Assembly: GCA_027326205.1 (NCBI GenBank)
Contig: DAHWEX010000725.1
Span: 1-38,862 of the forward strand
DNA: 38,862 nt
From: Actinomycetota bacterium
GTDB taxonomy: Bacteria > Actinomycetota > Actinomycetes > Streptosporangiales > Streptosporangiaceae
Direction: 5' to 3'
Under the pieces are notes generated by a model, which was not told where the DNA came from, ran no database searches, and worked only from the letters and a program-made list of their open reading frames with translations. Made by a program: the position numbers and the translations under genes. This document shows positions 32,503-38,862 of this stretch, one piece after another (position 1 is the stretch's first letter; every line of letters starts with the position of its first letter).

Positions 32503-33191
32503 GAGCGCGGCGGCCTTCCGGACCCGTAGCGGCGCCGCCTGCTTTCCGCCGCCACCTCCTCGAGCTGGGCTTCCGACAGCACCACGGGCTCCCCGTAGGC
32601 CAGCGCCAGCCGGTAGGCGCGGGCGAGCCATTCGAGGAGCACGGCCCGGTGGTAGGCCTGGGCCAGGTCGGCCCCGTAGACGACCGCCCCGTGGTTGCGC
32701 AGGATGACGGCCCGGCGGCCGTTAAGGGCGGTAACGGCGGCGGCGGCCAGCTGGTCCGACCCGAACCGCTGGTAGGGCGCGACCAGGAGCGGGCCGCCGA
32801 GCTCGGTGACCGCGTAATGGATGGCGGGCAGTTCCCGGCGTGACGCTGAGAGGGCGACAACCTCCGGTGAGTGCGTGTGGACGACCGCCGCCGCCCCGGT
32901 CGCCGCGTAGATCGCCAGGTGCATCGGCGTTTCCGAGGACGGCGTTTCCGGCTGGCCTCCGTCGCCGCCGTCCGCGTCGAGCCGACGGCCGTCCAGCGCG
33001 ACGAGGCAGATGGCGGCCGCCGTCATGTCCGGGTAGGGAACCCCGGACGGGGTGATCGCCACCGCGTCGCCTACGCGCACGCTGAGGTTGCCCGCGCTGC
33101 CGACGGACAGTCCGTCGGCAAGCAGGCGATCGCCGTATCTGACGAGCTCGGCCCGGGCCGTCGCCAGCTCGCCAGAGTCACTGCGGTACAT
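32499..33191 (-). CDS. Class II aldolase / L-fuculose-phosphate aldolase-like protein
   Basis: A 230-residue protein of the FucA/AraD family. Zinc ligands expected from FucA are visible: HTH in VVHTHSPEVV and the later His in RNHGAVVYG; the catalytic Glu equivalent is in SSETPMHLA. SVGSAGNLSVRVGD forms the phosphate-binding Asn/Ser loop. Members cleave sugar phosphates, epimerise or decarboxylate. It is first in a four-gene operon whose genes overlap or nearly abut. ATG 33191 is chosen because TAATAT lies 7 nt upstream (leaderless); upstream in-frame codons run into the divergent TetR gene. Confidence 0.9.
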   Translation of the reverse strand: MYRSDSGELATARAELVRYGDRLLADGLSVGSAGNLSVRVGDAVAITPSGVPYPDMTAAAICLVALDGRRLDADGGDGGQPETPSSETPMHLAIYAATGAAAVVHTHSPEVVALSASRRELPAIHYAVTELGGPLLVAPYQRFGSDQLAAAAVTALNGRRAVILRNHGAVVYGADLAQAYHRAVLLEWLARAYRLALAYGEPVVLSEAQLEEVAAESRRRRYGSGRPPRS

Positions 33192-33198
33192 TAAGGGG

Positions 33199-33216
33199 AT
33201 ATTAGACGGACGTCCG
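33199..33216. promoter_or_regulatory. Aldolase promoter overlapped by a TetR-type operator
   Basis: On the minus strand TAATAT (33204-33199) is a near-perfect -10 box, 7 nt before the aldolase ATG. Immediately upstream is the 10-bp perfect palindrome CGGACGTCCG (33207-33216), with outer TT/AA symmetry. A repressor bound there would block polymerase. The divergent TetR gene starts 21 bp away, so autorepression is likely too. Confidence 0.65.
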
Positions 33217-33237
33217 ATAAAAATACAGAGGGGAGTC

Positions 33238-33837
33238 ATGCCAAAGATCGTCAACTGGGATGACCGGCGGGACGAGATCCTCGCCGCCACCTGGCGGGTG
33301 ATCGCGCGCGACGGCATCGCCAAGGCCACCGTCAGGGCCATCGCCCGCGAGGCGCACTGCTCGCCCGGAATCCTGGCGCACTACTTCGACGACAAGGCCG
33401 ACATCCTGGGCTCGGCCCTGGTCCTTTCGCACCGCCGGGTCGCGGCCCGGATGGACGCCAGGACGGCAGGCCTGGCCGGACTCGACGCCCTGCGCGTCGT
33501 CATGCTCGAGGCGCTGCCGCTGGACGACGAGCGCGACCTGGAGGCCCAGATCGAGATCAGCTTCTGGGGGCGGGCGCTGGGCAATCCGGAGCTGCGCACG
33601 GTGCAGCACGCCGAGTTCGACCGGTTCGCGGGCCGGCTGCGCGCCTACCTCGCGGAAGCCAGAAAACTGGGCGAACTGCGCGACAGCGTGGACATCGACC
33701 TGGCGGCCCACCAACTGCTCGTCCTCATCGACGGACTCAGCGCCCAGCGGGTGCTCTACCCGGACCGGGTCACCGCCGCCCGCCAGCGGCGGATGCTCAG
33801 CGAGCTGCTCGACAGCTTCCGCCCGTGGCCGGCCTAG
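33238..33837 (+). CDS. TetR-family repressor (BetI-like) of the aldolase operon
   Basis: A 199-residue regulator. The N-terminal helix-turn-helix (about 10-56) includes ILAATWRVIARDGIAKATVR, AIAREAHCSPGILAHYFDDK and ADIL. The C-terminal part resembles the BetI-type ligand-binding domain (ISFWGRALGNPELRTVQHAE). A strong ribosome binding site (gagggg) precedes ATG 33238. It is divergent from the aldolase-kinase-aminotransferase-permease operon, with the palindrome CGGACGTCCG between them. The ligand is probably the imported compound or a pathway intermediate (inference). Confidence 0.9.
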   Translation: MPKIVNWDDRRDEILAATWRVIARDGIAKATVRAIAREAHCSPGILAHYFDDKADILGSALVLSHRRVAARMDARTAGLAGLDALRVVMLEALPLDDERDLEAQIEISFWGRALGNPELRTVQHAEFDRFAGRLRAYLAEARKLGELRDSVDIDLAAHQLLVLIDGLSAQRVLYPDRVTAARQRRMLSELLDSFRPWPA

Positions 33838-33848
33838 TACGGCAGCCT

Positions 33849-34001
33849 TCAGCCGCCGTGACGTGCGGGAGTAGCGAGGGCCGCCGCCGCCACCGACTTC
33901 TCGGAGCGGGCCAGTCCGGTCACCTGGTGCCCGTCTTGCAGCAGTTCGGCGACGAGCGGCGAGCCGACGTGGCCGGACGCGCCGGTGATGAATGCGTGCA
34001 T
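33849..34001 (-). pseudogene. Truncated N-terminal fragment of an NAD(P)-binding SDR/epimerase
   Basis: Fifty codons beginning MHAFITGASGHVGSPLVAEL, the glycine-rich dinucleotide-binding start of extended SDR/epimerase proteins (normally about 280-300 residues). The match continues through GHQVTGLARSEKSVAAA and then stops at TGA after 50 residues. The rest of the protein is absent; downstream is the TetR gene end. A ribosome binding site (GGAAGG) and operator-like dyads upstream remain, so the remnant may still be expressed. It probably arose from a deletion or rearrangement at this junction. Confidence 0.7.
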
Positions 34002-34026
34002 GAGATGACCTTCCAGTACGGATCGA

Positions 34027-34049
34027 TGTCTGTAACTGTCATCAGACAG
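34027..34049. promoter_or_regulatory. Overlapping dyads upstream of the SDR fragment
   Basis: TGTCTG (34027-34032) pairs with CAGACA (34043-34048). Nested within is CTGTC-ATCA-GACAG (34036-34049). This resembles TetR-type operators that often control SDR genes. It now fronts only a remnant. Confidence 0.45.
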
Positions 34050-34109
34050 GACGGCCGGCGGACCGCTGGCGGGCCCGGGTGCGGCCGGTCGAATGTCGGC
34101 GGGGGCGGT

Positions 34110-34115
34110 TAGGGT
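34110..34115 (+). promoter_or_regulatory. -10 element of the LLM oxidoreductase gene
   Basis: TAGGGT lies 6 nt before the ATG at 34122; leaderless transcript predicted. Confidence 0.45.
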
Positions 34116-34121
34116 CTGGGC

Positions 34122-34973
34122 ATGCGATTCGGATACGTGGTGCCGTACGCGAACGCGCGGGAGTTCGCCGAGTTGGCCGCGCTCGGCGAGCAGCGCGGCT
34201 GGGACGCCGTGTTCACCTGGGAAGCGGTCTGGGGCGAGCACGCCTGGGTGACCCTCGGCGCCGCCGCCATGCTGACCGAGCGGATCAGGCTGGGCACGCT
34301 GCTCACCCCGGCCTCCCGGTGGCGGCCGTGGGACCTCGCGTCCGCCGTCGGCACGGTGGACCGGCTCAGCGGCGGCCGGGCGGTGCTGACCGTCGGCCTC
34401 GGCGCGGTTCACGAGGGGTGGACCGCATTCGAGCCCGACGAGGGCCGCCGCGTCCGCGCGGAGAAGCTGGACGAGTGCCTGGCCGTCTACGACGGGCTGA
34501 TGCGCGGCCAGCCGTTCAGCTACGACGGCCGGTACTACACGGCACGGCCCACCGGTCATCTCGTTCCCGGGCCGCCGGCGCAGCGGCCGCGGCCGCCGGT
34601 CTGGGTCGTCGGCGCGCGCGTCGCCAGCCGGGCGGCGCAGCCGTCACTCGAACGGGCGGCGCGGTGGGACGGCCTGCTGCCCGCTGTCCTCGACAACGGC
34701 GCGCACCGCGGCCTGGCCGGCCCGGAGGAACTCGCGTCCGTCGTGGCCGAGGTGCATGCGCTGCGGGCCGCAGCGGGCCTGGACGGTTCTTCGTACGACG
34801 TCGTCATCGAGGGCGACAGCACGCGGGAGTTCGTGCGGCTTGACCCGCCCGACCCGGCGGCCTGGGCCGCGGCCGGGGCCACGTGGTGGATCGAGAGCTG
34901 GTGGACCATCAAGCCGGGGGACGAGGGCCTGGCCGAGCTCAGGCACCGGATCGAGGCCGGGCCGCCGTCATAG
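34122..34973 (+). CDS. LLM-class flavin-dependent oxidoreductase
   Basis: A 283-residue luciferase-like (TIM-barrel) enzyme using FMN or F420. Family features are MRFGYVVPYANAREFAELAA, GWDAVFTWEAVWG, AAAMLTERIRLGTLLTP, RWRPWDLASAVGTVDRLSGG and RAVLTVGLGAVHEGW. The internal segment GRYYTARP resembles the cofactor-binding region of F420-type members. It ends 6 bp from the convergent GlcD-like gene. Substrate cannot be inferred; the neighbours are unrelated transcription units. Confidence 0.88.
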   Translation: MRFGYVVPYANAREFAELAALGEQRGWDAVFTWEAVWGEHAWVTLGAAAMLTERIRLGTLLTPASRWRPWDLASAVGTVDRLSGGRAVLTVGLGAVHEGWTAFEPDEGRRVRAEKLDECLAVYDGLMRGQPFSYDGRYYTARPTGHLVPGPPAQRPRPPVWVVGARVASRAAQPSLERAARWDGLLPAVLDNGAHRGLAGPEELASVVAEVHALRAAAGLDGSSYDVVIEGDSTREFVRLDPPDPAAWAAAGATWWIESWWTIKPGDEGLAELRHRIEAGPPS

Positions 34974-34979
34974 CAGGGC

Positions 34980-36437
34980 TCAGCCCTTGCCCGGGTTGAA
35001 GATGCCCAGGGGGTCGAGGGCGCGGCGGACGGCGTCCTGCATGGCGAGCGCGCCCGGGTCCAGTTCGCGGCGCATGCCGTCGCGCTTGAGCAGGCCGATG
35101 CCGTGCTCGCCGGTCACCGTGCCGCCGAGGGCGATCGCCGCGTCGAGGAACTCCTCGAACGCCGCCTGGGCCGCCAGCCGGGCGCCCTCGTCGCCGGGCG
35201 GCGTGACGAGCAGCGGGTGCAGGTTGCCGTCCCCGGCGTGGGCGATGGTCGCGATCGTGACGCCGTGCCGGGCGGCGATCGCCTCGATCCTGGCGAGCAT
35301 GGCCGGGACGGCGGAGCGGGGAACGCACACGTCCTCGGTGAGCACCGGGCCGAGTCGCTCCAGGGCCGGGTAGGCGAGCCGACGCGCGTCGAACAGCGCC
35401 TCGGCCTCGCTGTCGTCGGTGGACTGCGCTGCCCACCACGCGCCGGCGTCGCTCATCGCCGCGGCGAGCGCGTCCGCTTCCGCCCTGCCCGTCTCGCCCG
35501 GGGTGTCCACCCGGGCCAGGAGCAGCGCGGCCGCGTCGGCTTCCAGGCCCAGGTGCTTCCACTCCTCGACCGCCGTCAGGCAGGTGCGGTCGAGCAGTTC
35601 GAGCACCGACGGGGACAGCCCCCGGCGGGTGATCAGCGACACCGCCTCGCCGGCCGCCACCAGGTCGCCGAACGCGCCGACAACGGTGCGCGGCGTTCCC
35701 GCCAGCGCCGGGCGCAGCCGCAGGGTGACCTCGGTGACGACGCCCAGCGTCCCCTCGGCGCCGACCACCAGGCCGGTCAGGTCGAGCCCGGCCACGCCCT
35801 TGGTGGTGCGCCGCCCGAGCCGGATGACGTCGCCGTACGCGGTGCCCGGCGGCCCGTCGCCGCCGGCCGCCGGGACCGCGCCGGCGACCAGGCGCAGCCC
35901 GAGCACGTAGTCGCGGGTGACGCCGTATTTCAGGCAGCACAGCCCGCCCGCGTTGGTGGCGACGTTGCCGCCGATCGTCGACCAGGGCGCGCTCGCCGGG
36001 TCCGGCGGGTACCACAGGCCGCGCTCGGCGACGGCGGCCTTCAGGTCGTTGTTCACCACGCCGGGCTGCACCACGCAGGTCATGTTGTCCGGGTCGATCT
36101 CGAGCACCCGGTTCATCCGGGACAGGTCCAGCACGACGCAGCCGTCGGTCGCGTTCGCCCCGCCGGACAGCCCGGTCCCCGCCCCGCGCGGCACGACCGG
36201 CGCGCCGAACTCCGCGCAGGCCCGCACCACGTGCTGCACCTCGCCCTCCGTGCGCGCCCGCACCCCCGCCACCGCCCGGCCGACTGGCGCCCACTCGGCG
36301 TCGTCGTGGGAAAGGGCGGCGAGCACGTCGGCGTCGACGACGACCCGCCCGCCCGGCAGCCCGCGTTCCAGCGCGCGGACCAGGCCTGCGGCGTCGGGTG
36401 CCGGGGCGGCGGAGGCGCCGGGCGGTGCGAAGTCCAT
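34980..36437 (-). CDS. glcD: GlcD-like FAD-linked oxidase (glycolate/lactate dehydrogenase family)
   Basis: A 485-residue flavoenzyme with an FAD_binding_4 domain (about 55-195: VVPRGAGTGLSGGANATDGC, STIGGNVATNAGGLCCLKYG) and an FAD-oxidase C domain (about 230-480) ending in GTVTGEHGIGLLKRDGM and DPLGIFNPGKG. These are hallmarks of glycolate oxidase subunit GlcD and D-lactate dehydrogenases. Partner genes glcE and glcF are not adjacent, so it may act alone like the single-subunit D-2-hydroxyacid dehydrogenases. TAATGT (36450-36445) lies 7 nt before the ATG, so it is likely leaderless. Downstream end is 6 bp from the convergent LLM gene, with a small 6-bp dyad across the junction. Confidence 0.88.
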   Translation of the reverse strand: MDFAPPGASAAPAPDAAGLVRALERGLPGGRVVVDADVLAALSHDDAEWAPVGRAVAGVRARTEGEVQHVVRACAEFGAPVVPRGAGTGLSGGANATDGCVVLDLSRMNRVLEIDPDNMTCVVQPGVVNNDLKAAVAERGLWYPPDPASAPWSTIGGNVATNAGGLCCLKYGVTRDYVLGLRLVAGAVPAAGGDGPPGTAYGDVIRLGRRTTKGVAGLDLTGLVVGAEGTLGVVTEVTLRLRPALAGTPRTVVGAFGDLVAAGEAVSLITRRGLSPSVLELLDRTCLTAVEEWKHLGLEADAAALLLARVDTPGETGRAEADALAAAMSDAGAWWAAQSTDDSEAEALFDARRLAYPALERLGPVLTEDVCVPRSAVPAMLARIEAIAARHGVTIATIAHAGDGNLHPLLVTPPGDEGARLAAQAAFEEFLDAAIALGGTVTGEHGIGLLKRDGMRRELDPGALAMQDAVRRALDPLGIFNPGKG

Positions 36438-36444
36438 GAACCAG

Positions 36445-36450
36445 ACATTA
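36445..36450 (-). promoter_or_regulatory. -10 element of the GlcD-like gene
   Basis: TAATGT on the minus strand, 7 nt before the ATG at 36437. Confidence 0.5.
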
Positions 36451-36489
36451 GACGGCGCGGCCGGCCCCCGCCGACGGCAGCCCGGGCGG

Positions 36490-37689
36490 TCAGCCGGCCG
36501 AACTGGTCTCGGCCGGCTCCCGCGCGGCCGGCCGCTTCCGTGGGGCGGCGAGCGCGGTGCGGACGAGCAGGCCCGCGGCCAGCGCCCAGCAGGCGGCGCC
36601 CACCCCCAGGAAGGTCAGCCCGGACGCCGCGACCGCGAACGTGATCACCGCGGCTTCGCGGCCCTCGGGCGCCGACAGGGCGCCGGACAGCGAGGAGGCG
36701 AGCGTGCCGACAAGCGCGAGGCCGGCCACCGCGCCGATCACGTCAACCGGCGCCGCGCTGACCAGCGTCGTGAACGCCGCGGACAGCAGCCCGAGCACCA
36801 GGTAGGCCCAGCCGGCGGTCGACGACGCGATCCACCGCCTGGCCGGGTCGGGGTCCGCGGCCGGGGAGGCGGCCAGGGACGCGGTGATCGCGGCGAGGTT
36901 GAGGGCGTGGCCCCCGGCGCTCGCGATGACCGCGGTGGCCAGCCCGGTCGAGGTCATCGTCTCCCGCCAGGGCACCTGGTAGCCGTAGCTGGCCATCACG
37001 GCGGCGCCGGGGATGTTCTGCCCGGCCATCGTGACGATGTAGAGCGGTACCGCGATGCTGAGCAGGCCCGCCCCGGTGAAGGCGGGCAGCGCGAAGTCCA
37101 GGTGCGGGAGCAGTGCGCCGTGCGCCCCGCCCCGGCGGGCCACGTCGACGGAGACGACCACCAGGGTGACGGCGAACGCGGCAGGGACGGCCCACTTGGG
37201 CGCGAGGCGCAGCAGCACGAGCCAGGCCAGCAGGACCGGGCCGACCTCCCACGGGTGCGCCGCGAACCCGCGCACCGGGGCCAGGCACAGGTCGAAGACG
37301 ATCCCCGCGAGCATCCCCTGGGCGATGGGCACCGGGATCGACGCGATGACCCGGCCGAGCCGCGGCCACAGCCCGGTGACCGTGATGAGCGCCGCGACGA
37401 CCAGGAACGCCCCGACGGCCGCCCGCCAGCCGCCGCTGACGACCCCGGTGCCGGCCAGCAGCGCGGCCCCGGGCGTCGACCAGGCGACGGTGAGCGGGAT
37501 GCGGTGGCGGCGGGAGAGCCAGATCATCACCGCTCCCTGGACGACGCACAGCGCCAGCAGCCCGGAGGCGGCCTGCGCGGGCGACGCGCCGACTCCGCGC
37601 AGGCCGGCCAGCACGACGGCGCAGGAACTGGTGAAGCCGACGAGCGCACTCAAGACGCCGGCGGTGACCGGCCGGCCCAGTTGTTCCAT
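36490..37689 (-). CDS. benE: BenE-family benzoate/aromatic-acid transporter
   Basis: A 399-residue membrane protein with about 12 hydrophobic helices, family BenE (benzoate:H+ symport). Characteristic stretches are AGVLSALVGFTSSCAVVLAG, LTVAWSTPGAALLAGTG, PVPIAQGMLAGIVFDLCLAP and YIVTMAGQNIPGAAVMASYG. No aromatic ring-cleavage gene is adjacent, so the natural cargo is uncertain. It is divergent from an XRE-cupin regulator. TAAGGT (37702-37697) lies 7 nt before the ATG, giving a leaderless transcript, and an operator half-site overlaps this spacer. Confidence 0.88.
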   Translation of the reverse strand: MEQLGRPVTAGVLSALVGFTSSCAVVLAGLRGVGASPAQAASGLLALCVVQGAVMIWLSRRHRIPLTVAWSTPGAALLAGTGVVSGGWRAAVGAFLVVAALITVTGLWPRLGRVIASIPVPIAQGMLAGIVFDLCLAPVRGFAAHPWEVGPVLLAWLVLLRLAPKWAVPAAFAVTLVVVSVDVARRGGAHGALLPHLDFALPAFTGAGLLSIAVPLYIVTMAGQNIPGAAVMASYGYQVPWRETMTSTGLATAVIASAGGHALNLAAITASLAASPAADPDPARRWIASSTAGWAYLVLGLLSAAFTTLVSAAPVDVIGAVAGLALVGTLASSLSGALSAPEGREAAVITFAVAASGLTFLGVGAACWALAAGLLVRTALAAPRKRPAAREPAETSSAG

Positions 37690-37691
37690 AT

Positions 37692-37727
37692 ACAGAACCT
37701 TAGCCGCCTCCGTTCTGTGAACAGAAC
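37692..37727. promoter_or_regulatory. Operator region between benE and the XRE-cupin regulator
   Basis: GTTCTGT (37712-37718) and ACAGAAC (37721-37727) form a perfect dyad around GA. A further ACAGAAC half-site lies at 37692-37698, within the benE -10/start spacer, with TAAGGT at 37702-37697. TAGCCT (37736-37741) is 8 nt before the regulator ATG. Binding of the regulator to these sites would control both directions. Confidence 0.6.
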
Positions 37728-37749
37728 CCCGGTGCTAGCCTCTGGCCCC

Positions 37750-38283
37750 ATGGAAGACCTGCCCCGGCTCGTCGGCGCGCGGCTGCGCACGGCCCGGCAC
37801 GAGCGCGGCCTGTCGCTCGGCGCGCTCGCGGCCGCCGCCGGCGTCGGCAAGGGCTCGCTGTCCGAGATCGAGAACGGCGCCAGGAACCCGACCCTGGGCA
37901 CGCTGTACGCGCTGGCGGGCGTGCTCGGCGTCCCGCTGGCGACCCTGCTCGACGAGCGAGCCGACGCCAGGGTCGCCGCACCCGGGGTCGAGGCGCGGCT
38001 GCTCGACGTGAGCCGTGAGGACGGGCACACCGTGGAGGTCTACCGCCTGCGCATCGAGCCGGGGACGGTGCACCAGTCCGTGCCGCACGGTCCCGGGGTG
38101 ACCGAGCACCTGCTGGTCACGGCGGGCCGGGTGAGGGCCGGCCGTCCCGGCGAGGAAACCGAGGCGGGCCCCGGCGAGAGCGTCGCCTGGGTGAGCGACG
38201 TCCCGCACAGCTACGCCGCGCTCGGCCCGTCCCCCGTCGAATCGGTGCTGGTCATCCGCTCACCCGCGGGGCGCCCGGGCTGA
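37750..38283 (+). CDS. XRE-family regulator with C-terminal cupin domain
   Basis: A 177-residue regulator: a helix-turn-helix (about 8-62: LGARLRTARHERGLSLGALA-like register, GVGKGSLSEIENGARNPTLG) and a small-molecule-binding cupin (about 100-172: HGPGVTEHLLVTAGRVRAGR, GPGESVAWVSDVPHSYAALG). Such regulators often sit next to the transporter they control and sense its substrate. Here that is the divergent BenE-type gene through the ACAGAAC sites. A TAGCCT box is 8 nt from the ATG, so it is nearly leaderless. Confidence 0.9.
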   Translation: MEDLPRLVGARLRTARHERGLSLGALAAAAGVGKGSLSEIENGARNPTLGTLYALAGVLGVPLATLLDERADARVAAPGVEARLLDVSREDGHTVEVYRLRIEPGTVHQSVPHGPGVTEHLLVTAGRVRAGRPGEETEAGPGESVAWVSDVPHSYAALGPSPVESVLVIRSPAGRPG

Positions 38284-38311
38284 GCCGGGCCGCTCCTGGC
38301 GGGCGTGCGGG

Positions 38312-38862
38312 TCAGGCCGGGGAGGGCTGCCGGCCCGCCAGCACGTCCCGCAGTTCCGCCAGGCACTCCTGCAGGACGAGCGGGAACTCCGACTGGCCGG
38401 GCTCGCTGGCCCAGCGCGCGAAGGCGACCTTGTAGACGGCGAGCCCCGTCTCGGCGGCCAGGCTCGCGGCGGGCCCGGCGACGCCGCGGGCGCGCAGCGC
38501 GCCCGCCATCGCCTCGGCGAACTCGGCGAGCTTGACCAGTTCGCGCTCCCGCAGTTCCGGGGTCGCGGACACGACGGCGGCCCGTACCCGGGCGAGGTCA
38601 CCGCCCTCCTGGATCACGGTCCCCACCGACCGCAGGACCAGGCCGACCGTGTCCATCGCGCCCGCGGTCCGCGGCGCGTCCGCGACGGCGCGCATCATCA
38701 GGTCCCGCACCGCGTCGGTGCCGTAGAACAGGACCTCGCGCTTGTCGGCGAAGTGCCGGAAGAACGTCCGCTCGGTCAGCCCCGCGGCCCGGGCGATCTC
38801 CGCCGCCGTGGTCTGCTCGAACCCCTGCTCCGCGTAGAGGGTCAGCGCCGCCCGGGCCAGCC
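38312..38862 (-). CDS. TetR-family regulator, N-terminus beyond the window
   Basis: The reading frame is open to base 38862 and encodes 183 residues. The DNA-binding helix-turn-helix is nearly complete: TLYAEQGFEQTTAAEIARAA, GLTERTFFRHFADKREVLFY. The remaining helices form the ligand-binding domain. The ATG at 38710 is internal, because the conserved helix-turn-helix lies upstream of it in the same frame. Only about 10-20 N-terminal residues should be missing. It is convergent with the XRE-cupin gene; target unknown. Confidence 0.9.
   Translation of the reverse strand, partial: LARAALTLYAEQGFEQTTAAEIARAAGLTERTFFRHFADKREVLFYGTDAVRDLMMRAVADAPRTAGAMDTVGLVLRSVGTVIQEGGDLARVRAAVVSATPELRERELVKLAEFAEAMAGALRARGVAGPAASLAAETGLAVYKVAFARWASEPGQSEFPLVLQECLAELRDVLAGRQPSPA

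Noticed and set aside
34975-34987. AGGGCT-C-AGCCCT dyad between LLM and GlcD-like genes
   Set aside because: Only 6-bp arms with a 1-nt loop across two stop codons; too weak to call a terminator.

Overview
The window is very GC-rich DNA with strong third-position G/C bias. Its gene families (a PucR-type regulator, a DUF2510 protein, a dodecin, a GAF/HisKA kinase, a sacsin-type ATPase-like protein) point to an actinomycete. At least eleven genes have a TANNNT-like -10 box only 6-8 nt upstream of the start codon, so many transcripts are probably leaderless, which is typical of that phylum. I cannot place the genus. I see no tRNA, rRNA, CRISPR array, insertion sequence or phage gene.

Layout. 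1-2280: the 3' end of a large sacsin/Hsp90-like protein gene and a 27-residue membrane peptide. 2311-5134: a PcaB-like lyase homologue with a degraded active-site loop, divergent from gabT across a 22-bp gap that appears to hold two back-to-back leaderless promoters. 5135-5537: gene-free, with a near-perfect 48-bp palindrome. 5538-8400 (minus): an operon of NarL-type sensor kinase, LuxR-type response regulator and a DUF4097 membrane protein. 8583-10904: an MMPL-family exporter with a His-rich N-terminus.

10951-17878 is the most interesting region. An 846-residue protein fuses a complete sugar-importer-type ABC ATPase to GAF-like domains and a histidine kinase, with no membrane segment. It overlaps (TTGA) an OmpR-type response regulator gene. 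A repeat-rich regulatory region follows, then a xylose-type import system: lipoprotein binding protein, a 34-bp perfect palindrome, a stand-alone ATPase and a permease. The simplest reading is one sensory transport unit in which the ATPase-kinase fusion docks on the permease, or competes with the transport ATPase, and so reports transporter state to the response regulator. That mechanism is inference; the fusion and gene order are seen directly.

17902-20336: a spermidine-synthase-like methyltransferase-fold protein and a DUF2510 membrane-anchored protein, closed by an 18-bp perfect terminator stem. 20348-24651: mmsA and a class III aminotransferase, divergent from a PucR-type regulator across a palindromic operator. 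24716-24943: dodecin. 25301-27937: a penicillin-binding protein with a roughly 325-residue Gly/Tyr/Gln-rich cytoplasmic tail. 28068-28625: a frameshifted remnant. 28634-33191 (minus): a tightly coupled operon of class II aldolase, PfkB kinase, GSA-like aminotransferase and APC permease. It is divergent from a TetR regulator whose likely operator overlaps the aldolase promoter; this looks like an uncharacterised catabolic route. 33849-38862: a truncated SDR fragment, an LLM flavin oxidoreductase, a GlcD-like FAD oxidase, a BenE-type transporter divergent from an XRE-cupin regulator, and the C-terminal part of a second TetR regulator running off the window.
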